Part shown: positions 9,036 to 19,800 of the stretch, piece after piece | Position numbering within the stretch: the stretch's first letter is position 1 | Layout: every line of letters begins with the position of its first letter | From: Paracoccus contaminans | GTDB lineage: Bacteria > Pseudomonadota > Alphaproteobacteria > Rhodobacterales > Rhodobacteraceae | Length of the DNA: 64,000 nucleotides | NCBI RefSeq assembly: GCF_002105555.1 | Contig: NZ_CP020612.1 | Location: 1,170,001 to 1,234,000, forward strand | Reading direction: 5' to 3' | The notes under the pieces: model-generated | What the model saw: the letters and a program-made list of their open reading frames with translations, nothing else | Told to the model about the DNA's origin: nothing | The model's database searches: none | Made by a program: the position numbers and the translations under genes

Positions 9036-9918
9036 CATGGCCTCCCCGGTGCTTCTGCAGGCGGCGGCCGAAGGCCTGGCTGATGCGGTCGAAGATGATG
9101 GCGATGCCGACGATGGCAAAGCCGTTGAACAGGCCCAGTGTGAAATACTGGTTGGAAATCGCCTTCAGCACCGGCTGGCCCAAGCCCTGAACCCCGATCA
9201 TCGAGGCGATGACCACCATCGCCAGCGCCATCATGATCGTCTGGTTCACGCCCGCCATGATCGTCGGCAGCGCCAGCGGCAGTTCAACCTTCCACAGCCG
9301 TTGCCAGGCGGACGAGCCGAAGGCGTCGGCGGCCTCGATCACCTCGCGGTCAACCTCGCGCAGGCCCAGATTGGTCAGGCGGATGATCGGCGGCAGGGCA
9401 TAGATCACGACGGCGATCATGCCCGCGACGCGGCCGATCCCCAGCAGCATCACCACCGGAATCAGATAGACAAAGCTGGGCATGGTCTGCATCACGTCCA
9501 GCAGCGGGTTCATGATCCCGCGCATGCGGTCCGACCGCGCCATCAGGATGCCAAGCGGGATGCCGATGGCGATGGCCACCAGGGTGCAGACGAGGATCAT
9601 GGCGATGGTGCGCATCGTGTCCTCCCACATCCCGAAATAGCCCGTCGCGGCCAGCGTCAGGACGCTGGCGATCGTCAGGCGGATGCTGCGGCTGCCCCAC
9701 CAGGCAAGCGCCGCGGCAAGGGCCAGGACCAGCGGCCAGGGCATCCCCAGCATCAGTCTTTCGCCCTGGATCAGCAGGCGGCGCAGGGGATCGAAGACCG
9801 CTTCGATCCCGCTGCCATGGCTGCGCGAGAACTGACGGAATCCCTCGTCGATCACGCGCTTGAGATCGCGCAGCGTTGTCTCATCCATCTGGGGAAAGCG
9901 ATTCAGCCAGTCGGGCAT
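9028..9918 (-). CDS. proW: Glycine betaine/proline ABC transporter permease
   Basis: A 296-residue inner-membrane permease. A cytoplasmic N-terminal segment of about 60 residues is followed by several hydrophobic helices. The binding-protein-dependent transport signature sits near EAADAFGSSAWQRLWKVELP, which contacts ProV. The C-terminal GVNQTIMMALAMVVIASMIG segment is characteristic of ProW/OpuAB permeases. It lies 75 bases after proX and overlaps proV, so the three form one importer operon. Confidence 0.9.
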   Translation of the reverse strand: MPDWLNRFPQMDETTLRDLKRVIDEGFRQFSRSHGSGIEAVFDPLRRLLIQGERLMLGMPWPLVLALAAALAWWGSRSIRLTIASVLTLAATGYFGMWEDTMRTIAMILVCTLVAIAIGIPLGILMARSDRMRGIMNPLLDVMQTMPSFVYLIPVVMLLGIGRVAGMIAVVIYALPPIIRLTNLGLREVDREVIEAADAFGSSAWQRLWKVELPLALPTIMAGVNQTIMMALAMVVIASMIGVQGLGQPVLKAISNQYFTLGLFNGFAIVGIAIIFDRISQAFGRRLQKHRGGHDA

Positions 9919-9993
9919 GCGGAATCCTGACGTGAGGGCGCAAGGGGGGCCGAGGGCGCCGCAGGCCAGGGCGGCCCGCGGCGAAGGGCTGGC

Positions 9994-10995
9994 TTACAGG
10001 GCGGCCTTGATCTTTTCGGCGGCGGCCGGTGTCACCCACTGGGTCCACAGATCGGGCTGGGTGCGCAGGAATTCGCGTGCGCCATCCTCGCCGGTGGACT
10101 GGTTGTCGGACATCCAGGCCATCAGCCTGTTCACCGTCTCGTTCGTCCAGGACCGCTTGTCGAGATAGTCGATCACGTCCTTGGGCGCCCGCTTGGCGAA
10201 GTCGCTGGAAATCAGCGTATAGACAACATCCGCCTTCCAGTCGTTGACCTTGGGATCGGTGCAGTCGGCCTTGGACGTGCAGCGTTCCCATTCCGCATCG
10301 TCCAGCGGCGCCCCATGCTGCAGACGCACCATCGCATATTTGCCCAGCAGCGCCGTCGGTTCCCAGTAGAAGGCCACGATCGGCTGTTTGTTTTCATAAG
10401 CGCGCGCGATGGCGCCATCGAGGCCCGCGGCAGATCCTGTGTCGATCAGGTTCCAGCCCTGCGCCTCGGCGCCGTAAGCCTTGAACATCTGCGTGGTCAC
10501 GATCGTGCCGCCCCATCCCTCGGGACCGTTATAGATGGCGCCCTTGCCCGGCTTTTCGGGATCGGGAAACAGGTCGGGATGCTTGAGCAGTTCCTGGATC
10601 GTGGTGATCTCGGGATGGGCGTCGGCAAAATATTTCGGCACGAACCAGCCCTGCTGGCCGCCGTCCGACAGCGCCTTGGCGCCATAGACGATCCGGCCCT
10701 CGTCCTTGGCCTTGGCGACAAGGTCGGGCAGCAGGTTGATCCAGGCTTCGGGCACGACCTCGGGGCGGCCCTGCTCGATCAGCGAGGTGATCGAGGGCAC
10801 GGTATCGCCGGCGACGATCTCGGCGTTGCAGCCATAGCCCTTGTTCAGGATGAACTGGTCCAGCGCCGCCAGCACCTCGGCGCTCTGCCAGTTCATGTTC
10901 GACAGCGACAGATCGCCGCATGTCTGGTCCTGGGCCAGTGCGGGGGCACCGGCAAGGCCGAACCCCAGCGCGGCGAGGGTCAGGATTGTGCGCAT
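9994..10995 (-). CDS. proX: Glycine betaine-binding periplasmic protein
   Basis: A 333-residue substrate-binding protein of the OpuAC/ProX type. The signal peptide MRTILTLAALGFGLAGAPALA is cleaved before QDQTCGD. The family segments NMNWQSAEVLAALDQFIL, VVPEAWINLL and the tryptophan-bearing WGGTIVTTQMF and FYWEPTALLGKY are visible; aromatic residues of this kind cage the quaternary amine in ProX. The ATG at 10995 follows GGAGGTGG. The gene lies 71 bases after the TetR-type regulator on the same strand and may share its transcript. Confidence 0.9.
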   Translation of the reverse strand: MRTILTLAALGFGLAGAPALAQDQTCGDLSLSNMNWQSAEVLAALDQFILNKGYGCNAEIVAGDTVPSITSLIEQGRPEVVPEAWINLLPDLVAKAKDEGRIVYGAKALSDGGQQGWFVPKYFADAHPEITTIQELLKHPDLFPDPEKPGKGAIYNGPEGWGGTIVTTQMFKAYGAEAQGWNLIDTGSAAGLDGAIARAYENKQPIVAFYWEPTALLGKYAMVRLQHGAPLDDAEWERCTSKADCTDPKVNDWKADVVYTLISSDFAKRAPKDVIDYLDKRSWTNETVNRLMAWMSDNQSTGEDGAREFLRTQPDLWTQWVTPAAAEKIKAAL

Positions 10996-11066
10996 TTCCA
11001 CCTCCGTCAGAGCCTTGTTGGCTGGCTGGCCGGCGGGCTCTGGATCGCCGGCTGGCTGGCGCTGCG

Positions 11067-11744
11067 TCAATCGACGCCGCGTTTGACAGGCACCGGCCGG
11101 CCATCGTCATCCGGCTGATAGCCGAAGGGGGCAAGAAAGCGGCCGATCTCGCTCTGGGTCGGGTCCTTGCCGGTATAGATGCGGACATAGGAAGCGATCC
11201 GCGCCAGCCGCGTTTCCACCGTCTCGTCGGGCTGCATCGAGATATAGCCGATCTGGACCAGATAGATGGTTCGCGCCCGCACGTCGGCATCGACCCCGTC
11301 ATAGCCAAAGCGCCGCAGCATGACGCGCAGCGCCTCCATCCGGGCCTCGTCGGCCAGCCGCACGCGGCGCATGGTATCGCCCGATTGCAGCGCCCAGCTG
11401 CGCACGGCGAATTCGAACCCGGCATCGAACCGATCGCCCCGGATGAACATCGCCATCAGGTTCAGCACCGATTCGGCTGCGGTTTCGGCATAGGCTTCGG
11501 TCGCGGCGAGGAAGGCGCGGGTGTTGGTCTGCTCCCAACGATCCAGAAGCGCCTCCAGCAGTTCCTCGCGGCTGTCGAAGAACCAGTAGAAGCTGGTGCG
11601 CGACAAGCTCAGCCGGTCCGACAGCAACTGGATGCGCAGGCTGTCCACGCCGTTGTCCACCAGCGCCCCCTGCGCGGCATCGAGCCACAAGTCGCGCGAG
11701 CCGCGTTCCTTGGGCCGTTTGAGATGGGGCGAGGGATTGTCCAT
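11067..11744 (-). CDS. TetR-family regulator of the betaine demethylation region
   Basis: A 225-residue TetR-type repressor. The N-terminal helix-turn-helix is at about residues 15-65 (LRIQLLSDRLSLSRTSFYWFF), followed by an alpha-helical ligand domain. The start MDNPSPHLKRPKERG at 11744 was chosen because the frame upstream runs through the promoter region and its palindromes. It sits divergently from the dgcA-like gene and upstream of proXWV, so it probably senses betaine or dimethylglycine and controls both directions. Its own operator candidate lies at 11784-11812. Confidence 0.85.
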   Translation of the reverse strand: MDNPSPHLKRPKERGSRDLWLDAAQGALVDNGVDSLRIQLLSDRLSLSRTSFYWFFDSREELLEALLDRWEQTNTRAFLAATEAYAETAAESVLNLMAMFIRGDRFDAGFEFAVRSWALQSGDTMRRVRLADEARMEALRVMLRRFGYDGVDADVRARTIYLVQIGYISMQPDETVETRLARIASYVRIYTGKDPTQSEIGRFLAPFGYQPDDDGRPVPVKRGVD

Positions 11745-11783
11745 GGGCCGATGATTACCGCGCCGACCCCGCATGGCAACGGA

Positions 11784-11812
11784 AATGTTCAAGGCCGAAC
11801 ATTCAATGTTCG
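11784..11812. promoter_or_regulatory. Operator for the TetR-type regulator: three alternating half-sites
   Basis: AATGTTC (11784-11790), GAACATT (11797-11803) and AATGTTC (11805-11811) alternate in orientation. The right pair makes a perfect 17-bp palindrome, CGAACATT-C-AATGTTCG, at 11796-11812. A -35-like TTGACA follows at 11828-11833, so a bound repressor would sit just upstream of the dgcA promoter and over the regulator's own leader. Confidence 0.7.
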
Positions 11813-11890
11813 CCATGTTCTAATTTCTTGACAGCCCTGAACAGTGGCCGCACGCTGGTGTCAGTCGACCCGTCTTTCCCAGAGCGCGCC

Positions 11891-13927
11891 ATGTCCACCG
11901 ACCCGCTGTTGCAGCCCTTCCAGCTGCGCCACCTGACGCTCAAGAACCGCCTGCTGCTGACCTCGCACGAGCCGGCCTATGGCGAGGACGGGCTGCCCAA
12001 GGATCGCTACCGCGCCTATCACGTCGAACGCGCCAAGGGCGGCGTTGCCCTGACCATGACGGCGGGATCGGCGGTGGTCGGCCCGGACAGCCCGCCCGCC
12101 TTCGGCAACCTGTTGCTTTACAAGGACGAGGTCGTGCCGTGGATGAAGCGGCTGGTGGACGAATGTCACGACCACGGCGCGGCGGTGATGATCCAGGTCA
12201 CCCATATGGGCCGCCGCACCCGCTGGGACCGCGGCGATTGGCTGCCGGTTCTGGGCCCCTCGCATGAACGCGAGGCCGCGCACCGCGCCTTTCCCAAGCG
12301 GATCGAGGACTGGGACATCGCCCGGATCGTGACGCAGTTCGCCGACGCGGCCGAGCGGATGAAGGCCGCCGGCGTCGATGGGATCGAGCTGCAGGCCTAT
12401 GGCCAGTTGCTGGCGCAGTTCTGGACGCCCTCGATCAACGACCTCGGCCCGCCCTATGGCGGCAACCTGGAAAACCGCCTGCGCTTCACCTTCGAGGTGC
12501 TGGACGCCATCCGCGCCCGCGTCGGCCCGGATTTCATCGTCGGCATGCGCGTCGTGCCGGACGAGCAGATGCCCGGCGGCGTGACGCGCGAGGACGGGGC
12601 CGAGATCGCCCGCCTGCTGCGGGGCACCGGCCAGGTCGATTTCCTGAACATCGTCCGCGGCCATATCGACACCGATGCCGGCCTGACCGACCTGATCCCG
12701 ATCCACGGCATGCCGTCTGCGCCGCATCTCGACTTTGCCGGAGAGATCCGCGCCAGCACCCGGATGCCGACCTTCCACGCCGCCCGGATCCAGGACGTGG
12801 CCACCGCCCGCCACGCCGTGGCCAGCGGGCTGCTGGACATGGTGGGCATGACCCGCGCCCATATCGCCGACCCCCATATCGTCCGCAAGATCATGGCCGG
12901 GGCCGAGGACCGCATCCGCCCCTGCGTCGGCGCGAATTACTGCCTCGACCGCATCTATCAGGGCGGCATGGCCCTGTGCATCCACAACGCCGCCTCGGGG
13001 CGGGAGGAGACGCTGCCTCATGCCGCCGCCCCCGCCGCCCGGCCGCGCCGCGTCACCATCGTGGGCGCCGGTCCCGCTGGGCTGGAAGCGGCACGTGTCG
13101 CCGCTGAGCGCGGCCATGCGGTGACGGTGTTCGAGGCCGCGGACCAGCCCGGCGGGCAGGTCCGCCTTGCCGCCCTGCAACCCCGCCGGCGCGAGCTTGG
13201 GCAGATCATCTCGTGGCGGCAGGCGGAATGTGATCGCATGGGCGTCGCCTTCCATTTCAACAGCTATGCCGAAGCAGGCGAGGTGCTGGACACCGATCCG
13301 GAGGTGGTCATCGTCGCTACCGGCGGGCTGCCGCATACCGAGGTGCTGGCGCAGGGCAATGAGCTGGTCGTGTCTGCCTGGGACATCCTGTCGGGCGACA
13401 TGCGCCCCGGCGCGAACGTGCTGGTCTTTGACGACGCGGGGGACCATGCGGCGCTGCAGGCCGCGCAGGCGATTGCCGAAACCGGCGCGGCGGTGGAAAT
13501 CGTCACCCCCGACCGCAGCTTTGCGCCCGAGATCATGGCGATGAACCTCGTGCCCTACATGCGCGCGCTGCAGAAAGGGCAGACGACCTTTACCGTCACC
13601 TGGCGCCTGCGCGCGGTGGTGCGCGAGGGCAACCTGCTGCGCGTCACGCTGGGCAGCGACTATGGCGAGGCGGCGCGCGAGCGGCTGGTCGATCAGGTCG
13701 TCGTCAACCACGGCACAAGGCCGCTGGATGAGCTGTATTTCGACCTGAAACCGCTGTCGTCAAATCTGGGCGAGGTCGATTACGGCGCCATGATCGCCGG
13801 CCACCCCCAGCAGGTCGTCCGCAACCCAGAAGGGCGTTTCCAGCTGTTCCGCATTGGCGACGCCGTTTCCGCCCGCAACACACATGCCGCTGTCCATGAC
13901 GCGCTGCGACTGGTCAAGGATCTCTAA
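11891..13927 (+). CDS. dgcA: DgcA-like FMN/Fe-S oxidoreductase (dimethylglycine catabolism)
   Basis: A 678-residue protein of the old-yellow-enzyme/trimethylamine-dehydrogenase type. The N-terminal FMN TIM barrel (about 1-360) starts PFQLRHLTLKNRLLLTSHEP. An Fe-S segment near 365-390 (RPCVGANYC, then LCIHNAASG) and a C-terminal NAD(P)-type Rossmann module (VTIVGAGPAGLEAARVAAERG) follow. This layout matches DgcA, the dimethylglycine demethylase subunit, and the related N-methylproline demethylases. In the Fe-S segment only three evenly placed cysteines are visible, where trimethylamine dehydrogenase has four. The start ATG at 11891 was preferred over an upstream in-frame ATG at 11828 that would overlap the promoter. 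The next gene begins 3 bases later. Confidence 0.82.
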   Translation: MSTDPLLQPFQLRHLTLKNRLLLTSHEPAYGEDGLPKDRYRAYHVERAKGGVALTMTAGSAVVGPDSPPAFGNLLLYKDEVVPWMKRLVDECHDHGAAVMIQVTHMGRRTRWDRGDWLPVLGPSHEREAAHRAFPKRIEDWDIARIVTQFADAAERMKAAGVDGIELQAYGQLLAQFWTPSINDLGPPYGGNLENRLRFTFEVLDAIRARVGPDFIVGMRVVPDEQMPGGVTREDGAEIARLLRGTGQVDFLNIVRGHIDTDAGLTDLIPIHGMPSAPHLDFAGEIRASTRMPTFHAARIQDVATARHAVASGLLDMVGMTRAHIADPHIVRKIMAGAEDRIRPCVGANYCLDRIYQGGMALCIHNAASGREETLPHAAAPAARPRRVTIVGAGPAGLEAARVAAERGHAVTVFEAADQPGGQVRLAALQPRRRELGQIISWRQAECDRMGVAFHFNSYAEAGEVLDTDPEVVIVATGGLPHTEVLAQGNELVVSAWDILSGDMRPGANVLVFDDAGDHAALQAAQAIAETGAAVEIVTPDRSFAPEIMAMNLVPYMRALQKGQTTFTVTWRLRAVVREGNLLRVTLGSDYGEAARERLVDQVVVNHGTRPLDELYFDLKPLSSNLGEVDYGAMIAGHPQQVVRNPEGRFQLFRIGDAVSARNTHAAVHDALRLVKDL

Positions 13928-13929
13928 TC

Positions 13930-16487
13930 ATGGCGTTTCCCGAACGCGCACGCGTCGTCATCGTCGGCCTGGGGGGGATCGTGGGCGCCTCGGTTGCCCA
14001 TCACCTGATCGAACGGGGCTGGGACGACATCGTGGGTATCGACAAGTCGGGTATCCCCACCGATATCGGCTCGACGGCCCATGCCTCGGATTTCTGCTAT
14101 ACGACCAGCCATGATTTCCTCAGCACCTGGACCACGCTCTATTCCGTCGATTTCTATGACAGGCTGGGCCATTACGCCCGTGTCGGCGGGCTCGAGATCG
14201 CGCGGGCTGGGGATGAGGCGCGGCTGAACGAGCTGAAGCGCAAGGTCGCCTCGGGCAAGGCCTTCGGCACCCGCGCGACGATCATCGCCCCGGCCGAGGT
14301 CAAGCAGCGCTTTCCGTTGATCGAACAGGATCTGGTGGCCGCCGCCCTGTGGGATCCCGATGCCGGGCTGGTCATCCCGCGCTCGCAGACCGTGGCGGGC
14401 AAGCTGGTGGACATGGGCATGGCGGCCGGCAAGCTGGCCGCCTATGCCAATACACCGGCGACCGCGCTGGTGATCGAGAACGGCCATATCCGCGGCGTCG
14501 TCACCCCGCGCGGCACCATCCGGGCCGACCTGGTGATCGTCTGCGCCGGCCTCTGGGGCCGCCAGATCGCCGAGATGGCGGGCGAGGATCTGCCGGTCTT
14601 TCCGGTCGATCACCCGCTGACCTTCTTCGGCCCCTTCAATGAATTCGCCGGCACCGGCAAGGATATCGGCTATCCGCTGCTGCGCGATCAGGGCAACTCG
14701 GCCTATATGCGCGACACCGGCGATCCGACCACGGCCGAGGGCGGGCAGATCGAATGGGGCTATTATTACGAAGCCCAGCCGCGCCTGTGCCACCCGCGCG
14801 ACATCCTGGAAAAGGAACAGGCGCGGCTCTCGCCCTCGCAGCGCGATCTGGACATCGAGGATCTGATGGGCCCGCTGGAACGCGCCATCGAACTGACCCC
14901 GATCCTGGGCGAGCTGGGCTATAACGAAAGCCATTCGTTCAACGGGCTGCTGCAGGCCACGACCGACGCGATGCCCTCGGTCGGGGAAAGCATCAAGGCC
15001 CGCGGGCTGTGGTATGCGGTGGCGATCTGGGTCAAGGACGCGCCCGCTTATGGAAAGCTGGTCGCCGACTGGATCACCGACGGGCGCACCGCCGTCGATC
15101 ACGCCAGCATCGACTATGCCCGCTTTGCCCCGCACCAGCTGAAAGCCGACTATATCGAGGCCCGCTGCACCCAGACCGCGGCGGCGATCTATAACCCCCC
15201 GTCCACCCGCGCGAGCCGTTCGCGGGCGGGCGCAACATCCGCCGCTCGCCCTTCCACGAGCGCGAGGTCGAACTGGGCGGGCATTTCATGGAACTGGGCG
15301 GCTGGGAACGCGCGCATGGCTATGCCTCCAACGATCACCTGCTGGACAAATACGGCGACCGCGTGCCGGTGCGCGCCCATGAATGGGACAACCGGCATTT
15401 CTGGCGGGTGTCGAATGCCGAGCATCTTGAGCTGTCCGAGAATTACGGCATCATCAACCTGTCGCATTTCCACGTCACCGAGCTGTCCGGCCCCGACCAT
15501 GTCGCGCTGCTGGAATGGCTGTGCGCGGCGCGGATCGGCGGCGACGCCAATATCGGCAAGGGCATCTATACCCATTTCCTCGACGACGAGGGCCATGTCC
15601 GCGCCGATTTCACCGTCATCCGGCTGGCCGACCGCTGCCGGCTGGTCAACGGCGCCGATGCCGGGCCGCGCGATCTGGCCTACATGCGCCGGGTGGCCGA
15701 GGATCGGGGGCTGGACGTCACCATCACCGACGTGACCGAACGCTTCGTCACCATTGGGATCTGGGGACCGAACGCCCGAACCAACCTGCAAAAGGTGGTC
15801 GAAGACCCGGCCGCGCTGGAGCCGGGCGCCTTTCCCTTTGCCGCCATTCGCACCATCCGCATCGCGGGGCGCGCGGTCATGGCCTTTCGCATTTCCTATG
15901 TCGGCGAGCAGGGCTGGGAACTGCACATGGCCTATGAGGACGGGCTGGCCGTCTGGGACGCGCTGCGGTCCACCGGCGCGCCGGCGGTCGGGGTGGAAAC
16001 CTACGCCAATTCGCGCCGGTTGGAAAAAAGCCTGCGCCTGCAGAACGCGGACCTGCGGACCGAATACAACCTGTTCGAGGCGGACCTTGCCCGGCCCAAG
16101 GTCAAGGACGCCGATTTCCGCGGCAAGGCCAGGCACCTGGAATACCGCGCGCGCGATCACCAGCCGGCGATGCTGTGCACGCTGGTGATGACCGACAATG
16201 TCGATTCCGCCGGCATTGCCCGCTATCCCGTAGGCATCCTTCCGGTGCTCGACCCCGCGACGGGCGAGACGCTGGTCGATGAGCTGGGCCGCCGGTCCTA
16301 TGTCACCTCGATGGCCTATGGCCCGACCATCGGCAGCAACATCGGGCTGGCCTATCTGCCCTGGCGATATTGCCAGCAGGGCCGCCGGCTGATCGTCGAA
16401 TATATGGGAGAGCAGTTCCCGGTCGAGATCGCGGCGGTCGGGAACAAGGCCCTGTATGATCCGGAAAACCTGCGCCCGCGCAGCTGA
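13930..16487 (+). CDS. Dimethylglycine/sarcosine dehydrogenase-like FAD + GcvT protein (frameshifted as sequenced)
   Basis: An N-terminal FAD-dependent oxidoreductase domain (VVIVGLGGIVGASVAHHL, then GSTAHASDF, whose histidine fits the covalent FAD site of DMGDH/SARDH enzymes) is followed by a C-terminal GcvT-like tetrahydrofolate domain from about residue 500. Such proteins demethylate dimethylglycine or sarcosine and hand the methyl to folate. The first frame drops out at the C6 run 15195-15200; the homologous sequence resumes in another frame as VHPREPFAGGRNIRRSPF and continues to 16487. One extra C restores a single product of about 852 residues, a normal length. It is probably a sequencing or assembly error, though a real pseudogene is possible. 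It directly follows dgcA. Confidence 0.8.
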
Positions 16488-16840
16488 CGCCACGGCTGGC
16501 ATGCGCCATGGGCTGCCATTCATGAAGGCCCGGCCGCAGGGGATCAGGCGGACAGAGCAGGAACCGCCTGATTCTTGCGTCAGGCGGCAGGGGGCAGGAC
16601 GGCTGCGGCAGGGCCGATCCCTGCGGCGTCACATCCGGGCTGGCCCCGCGCCATCGCTGCTGCCCACAGGGCGGCAACGCCGCAGCCTTGGGCGAATACA
16701 GGGTTGCGCCAGGACAGGCCCTTCCAGCTGGCCAAGGGCGCCTGGCTTTCACGCAAAGCCCCCGCCGGACGATGGGTTCGGGGCGGATGACAGTCATCGG
16801 CCCGCTTTGGCGGCAGGCCGCGGGGCTTGGCGGCCATGCG
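16488..16840. other. Gene-free 353-bp stretch with a hairpin
   Basis: No coding frame with recognisable character is present. CCGCCTGA (16564-16571) pairs with TCAGGCGG (16580-16587), an 8-bp stem with an 8-base loop, but no T-run follows. It may end the transcript of the dehydrogenase-like gene. The region separates that gene from the convergent giant glycosyltransferase. Confidence 0.45.
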
Positions 16841-19800
16841 TCACGATCCGCAGGCCAGTTTGCGGGCAAGCAGGGCGCGGATCATGTCGTCAAGCTGGGC
16901 GGCGCGTGCGGGAAAGCCGTGTTCGGCCATGATCCGCCGGGCAAAGGCATCGCGTTCGGCCTGACGGTCGGGGCCTTCCCCCTGCAGTTCGGCGGTCAGG
17001 GCGGCCAGTTCGGCGGGTTCGCGATAGGTGCGGACGAAATCGCCGAACAACTGCTCCATCCCCTCGACGGGATCGCTGATCAGCCGCCCGCCGCAGGCCA
17101 GCACGTCGAACACGCGGTTCGAGATCATGCCGTAACGGCGCATCGTGTCCCAATGATCGTTCAGCACGACCCCCGCGGCGCGGTATTCATGGGCAAGGCG
17201 GGCATTGGGAACGTTCTCGGCGCGCAGATGGCCATCAGGCACCAGGCCGCGCCAGCCATTGCCGTAGATCGCCGGGTTCAGCCCGACGGCCAGCGCATCG
17301 CGGATCACCTGCCGGTATTCCCCGCGCGAATTGCCGACAAAGAGGATGTCTTCGCGGAACACCGGCTCGTCCGCCTGGGGATGAAAGCGGGCAGGATCGG
17401 TGCATTGCAGCAGGACCGAGACATCTTCGCCCAGTTCCGCGCCCAGGTCCCGCGCCAGCGCATGAGAGGCGACGAAGACGTGATCGTAGGATTTCAGCTC
17501 GGCGATGCTGATCTTGTCGGGGTGCGAGATGACCCAGCACAGCGACACCTGATGCGGCAGCGGCGCATAGCCCGACAGCCCGCGCAGGACCAGCACCACA
17601 TCATCCCCGTTCGATTGGGGGTTGGCCCATTCGTCCAGCGTGTCGATGCGCACCCTGTAGCCCAGCGGCTCGAGCGCGTGGCGCAGACTGTCGGCAAAGT
17701 GGTAATCGCCCCATTCGGCGATCACGTCCCGGTTCGGGGCGCCGATCTTGATGGCGATGCGGACGGCCGCGCTGGCGCGGGCAAGGCTGTCCCAGGCCTG
17801 CCGGGCGCGCAGGGCATAGGTATGCTCGGCCTCCACGACCCGTTGCAGGGCCGCCACGGTCCGACGGCGCAGCGGCTCGTCATCCAGAAAGCGGCGCAGC
17901 AGCGCCTCAAGCTCCTGCGGGCTGTCATAGGTGGGCAGCAGGTCGCCGAACAGGGCCTGCGCGCCCTCGCGGCCATTGGTCAGCACCAGGCAGCCCGCGG
18001 CGATCGCATCAAAGACGCGGCTGTTGACCGACTGCATCAGCTTGGTCGCATGGTTGGCATCGTCGATGACGACGCGGGTACTGGCATAAACGTCCGGCAT
18101 CCGCTCATAGGGCAGCGGCCCGCGGGCAAAGGGGGCCATCTGGGGCACCGCCTCCCATCCCGTGCCATAGACGGCAAAGCGATAGGGAAGGGCGGCCGGT
18201 TCAAGGGTCTGCGAAATCTCGCGGTGAACGCCCCAGAAGCTTCCCGTGAAGCAATAGTCCGACTGCAGGGCCGGATCGACGCGCCCCGCGGCGAAGCGGG
18301 CGGGCGCGGTGGCGATGGGCACCAGCTCCACCGGGCGCCGGAGCAGACGGGAAAGCTGGTCGGCGGCATGGCGCGAGGACGCCCACAGCAGGTCGAAATC
18401 GCGCGTCCATGGCCGGGCGGCAAAGCGTTCTGCCCAGTTGCGAACCCAGGCGACCCGCAGCATGGTCGGATCGGATGCGTGCACCCGCCGCGGGTCGAAA
18501 TCGTCGCGCATCGAGATCAGCACGTCGATCCCGCGCAGATCGCGCAGGTCGGGCGACCGATGGGGGATGAAATGGCAGTCAACCGGGAACTGCGCCGACA
18601 GCGCCTCGGCCAGTTCGCGTGCGGTGAAGAAATCGCCCGCCAGCGTCTCGGTATCGTTTTCGGTGACGACAAAGGCGATGCGCAGCCGCCGCCCGGTCCA
18701 GAAGCCGGTCCGGCCAAAGCGGTCGGCCGCCATGATCCGGCGCGCCCATGAGCCGAAGCGTTCGTCGAAGATCCTGCGATTGCGCAGGCGGACGGGGGCA
18801 TAGTCGCCGCTCATGGTGTCGCGGCTGTAGGCGCGCAGGTGCAGCGCCCGCAGCTGGTTCAGCGCAAGGATGCGCTTGCCGGCGCGGCGCAGCCTGAGGC
18901 TGAGGTCGATATCCTCGTGGCCATAGAAATATGCCTCGTCCAGCCCGCCGAGCGACAGGAAATCCGCCCGCCGCATGGCCATGAAGGCGCCCGTCACGGC
19001 CGGAACCTCGATCGCCGCAGCCTCGATCCCGACCCATTCGCGCGAGGGGCGCGTTTCAAAGGGAACCACCCCCGGGGCCTTGCCTGCCCCGATCGACAGA
19101 TGCACGCCCAGATGCTGGATCGGTCCCGGCAGGCCGGCCGATTCAAGCGCGCGATCGGGCACATCGTCCAGCAGGGCAGGCGAAACCGCACCGATATCCT
19201 GATCGTCAAGCGCCGCCACGATCTGCGGCACGATGTCCTGGCACAGCCGCACGTCGTTATTGGCCAGGATCAGGATGTCTCCGGTCGCATGCTGCGCGCC
19301 AAGGTTGTTGGACTGCGAGAACGAGAAGTTGCCGCTGCGCTGGATCAGGCTGACCTTCAGCGGCCCGGCCCAGCGCGCACAGACCGCGGCGCTGTCATCG
19401 GTCGATGCGTGATCGACAACGATGAATTCAAGATCGGCATGGGTGTTATGGCGCTCGAACGATTCGAACAGCCGCGTCAGCAATGCCCCGCCGTTGCGGT
19501 TCAGCACGACGACCGATACCCGTCCCGATCCGCTGCGCGCGGGCATTGGCCGAAGAAACGCGTCCAGCGGCCGCAGCGGGCTGATGGTGGCATTGCGCTT
19601 GGAATCGGGCAGCACCGCAAGGCGGGCCTTGGGTTCCGCCCAGGTGCCTGCCCGCGGCTGCACCGTGATGTCGCCAGGCACCTGCCAGCGCTGCGCCGGC
19701 GACATTTCCACGGCATAGCCATAGGCCCCATGATCGCCAAAGCGGCGGGCCAGATCGCCCCGCGCCCGGTTTGCCGGGATGGTGGCATACCAGGCATTGT

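Noticed and set aside
11861-13711. A 616-codon open frame opposite the dgcA-like gene
   Set aside because: Low-complexity His/Gly/Asp/Ala composition and complete overlap with a recognisable enzyme show it is a mirror frame.
16564-16587. Strong intrinsic terminator after the DMGDH-like gene
   Set aside because: The 8-bp stem is present but no T-tract follows, so it is only noted within the intergenic entry.
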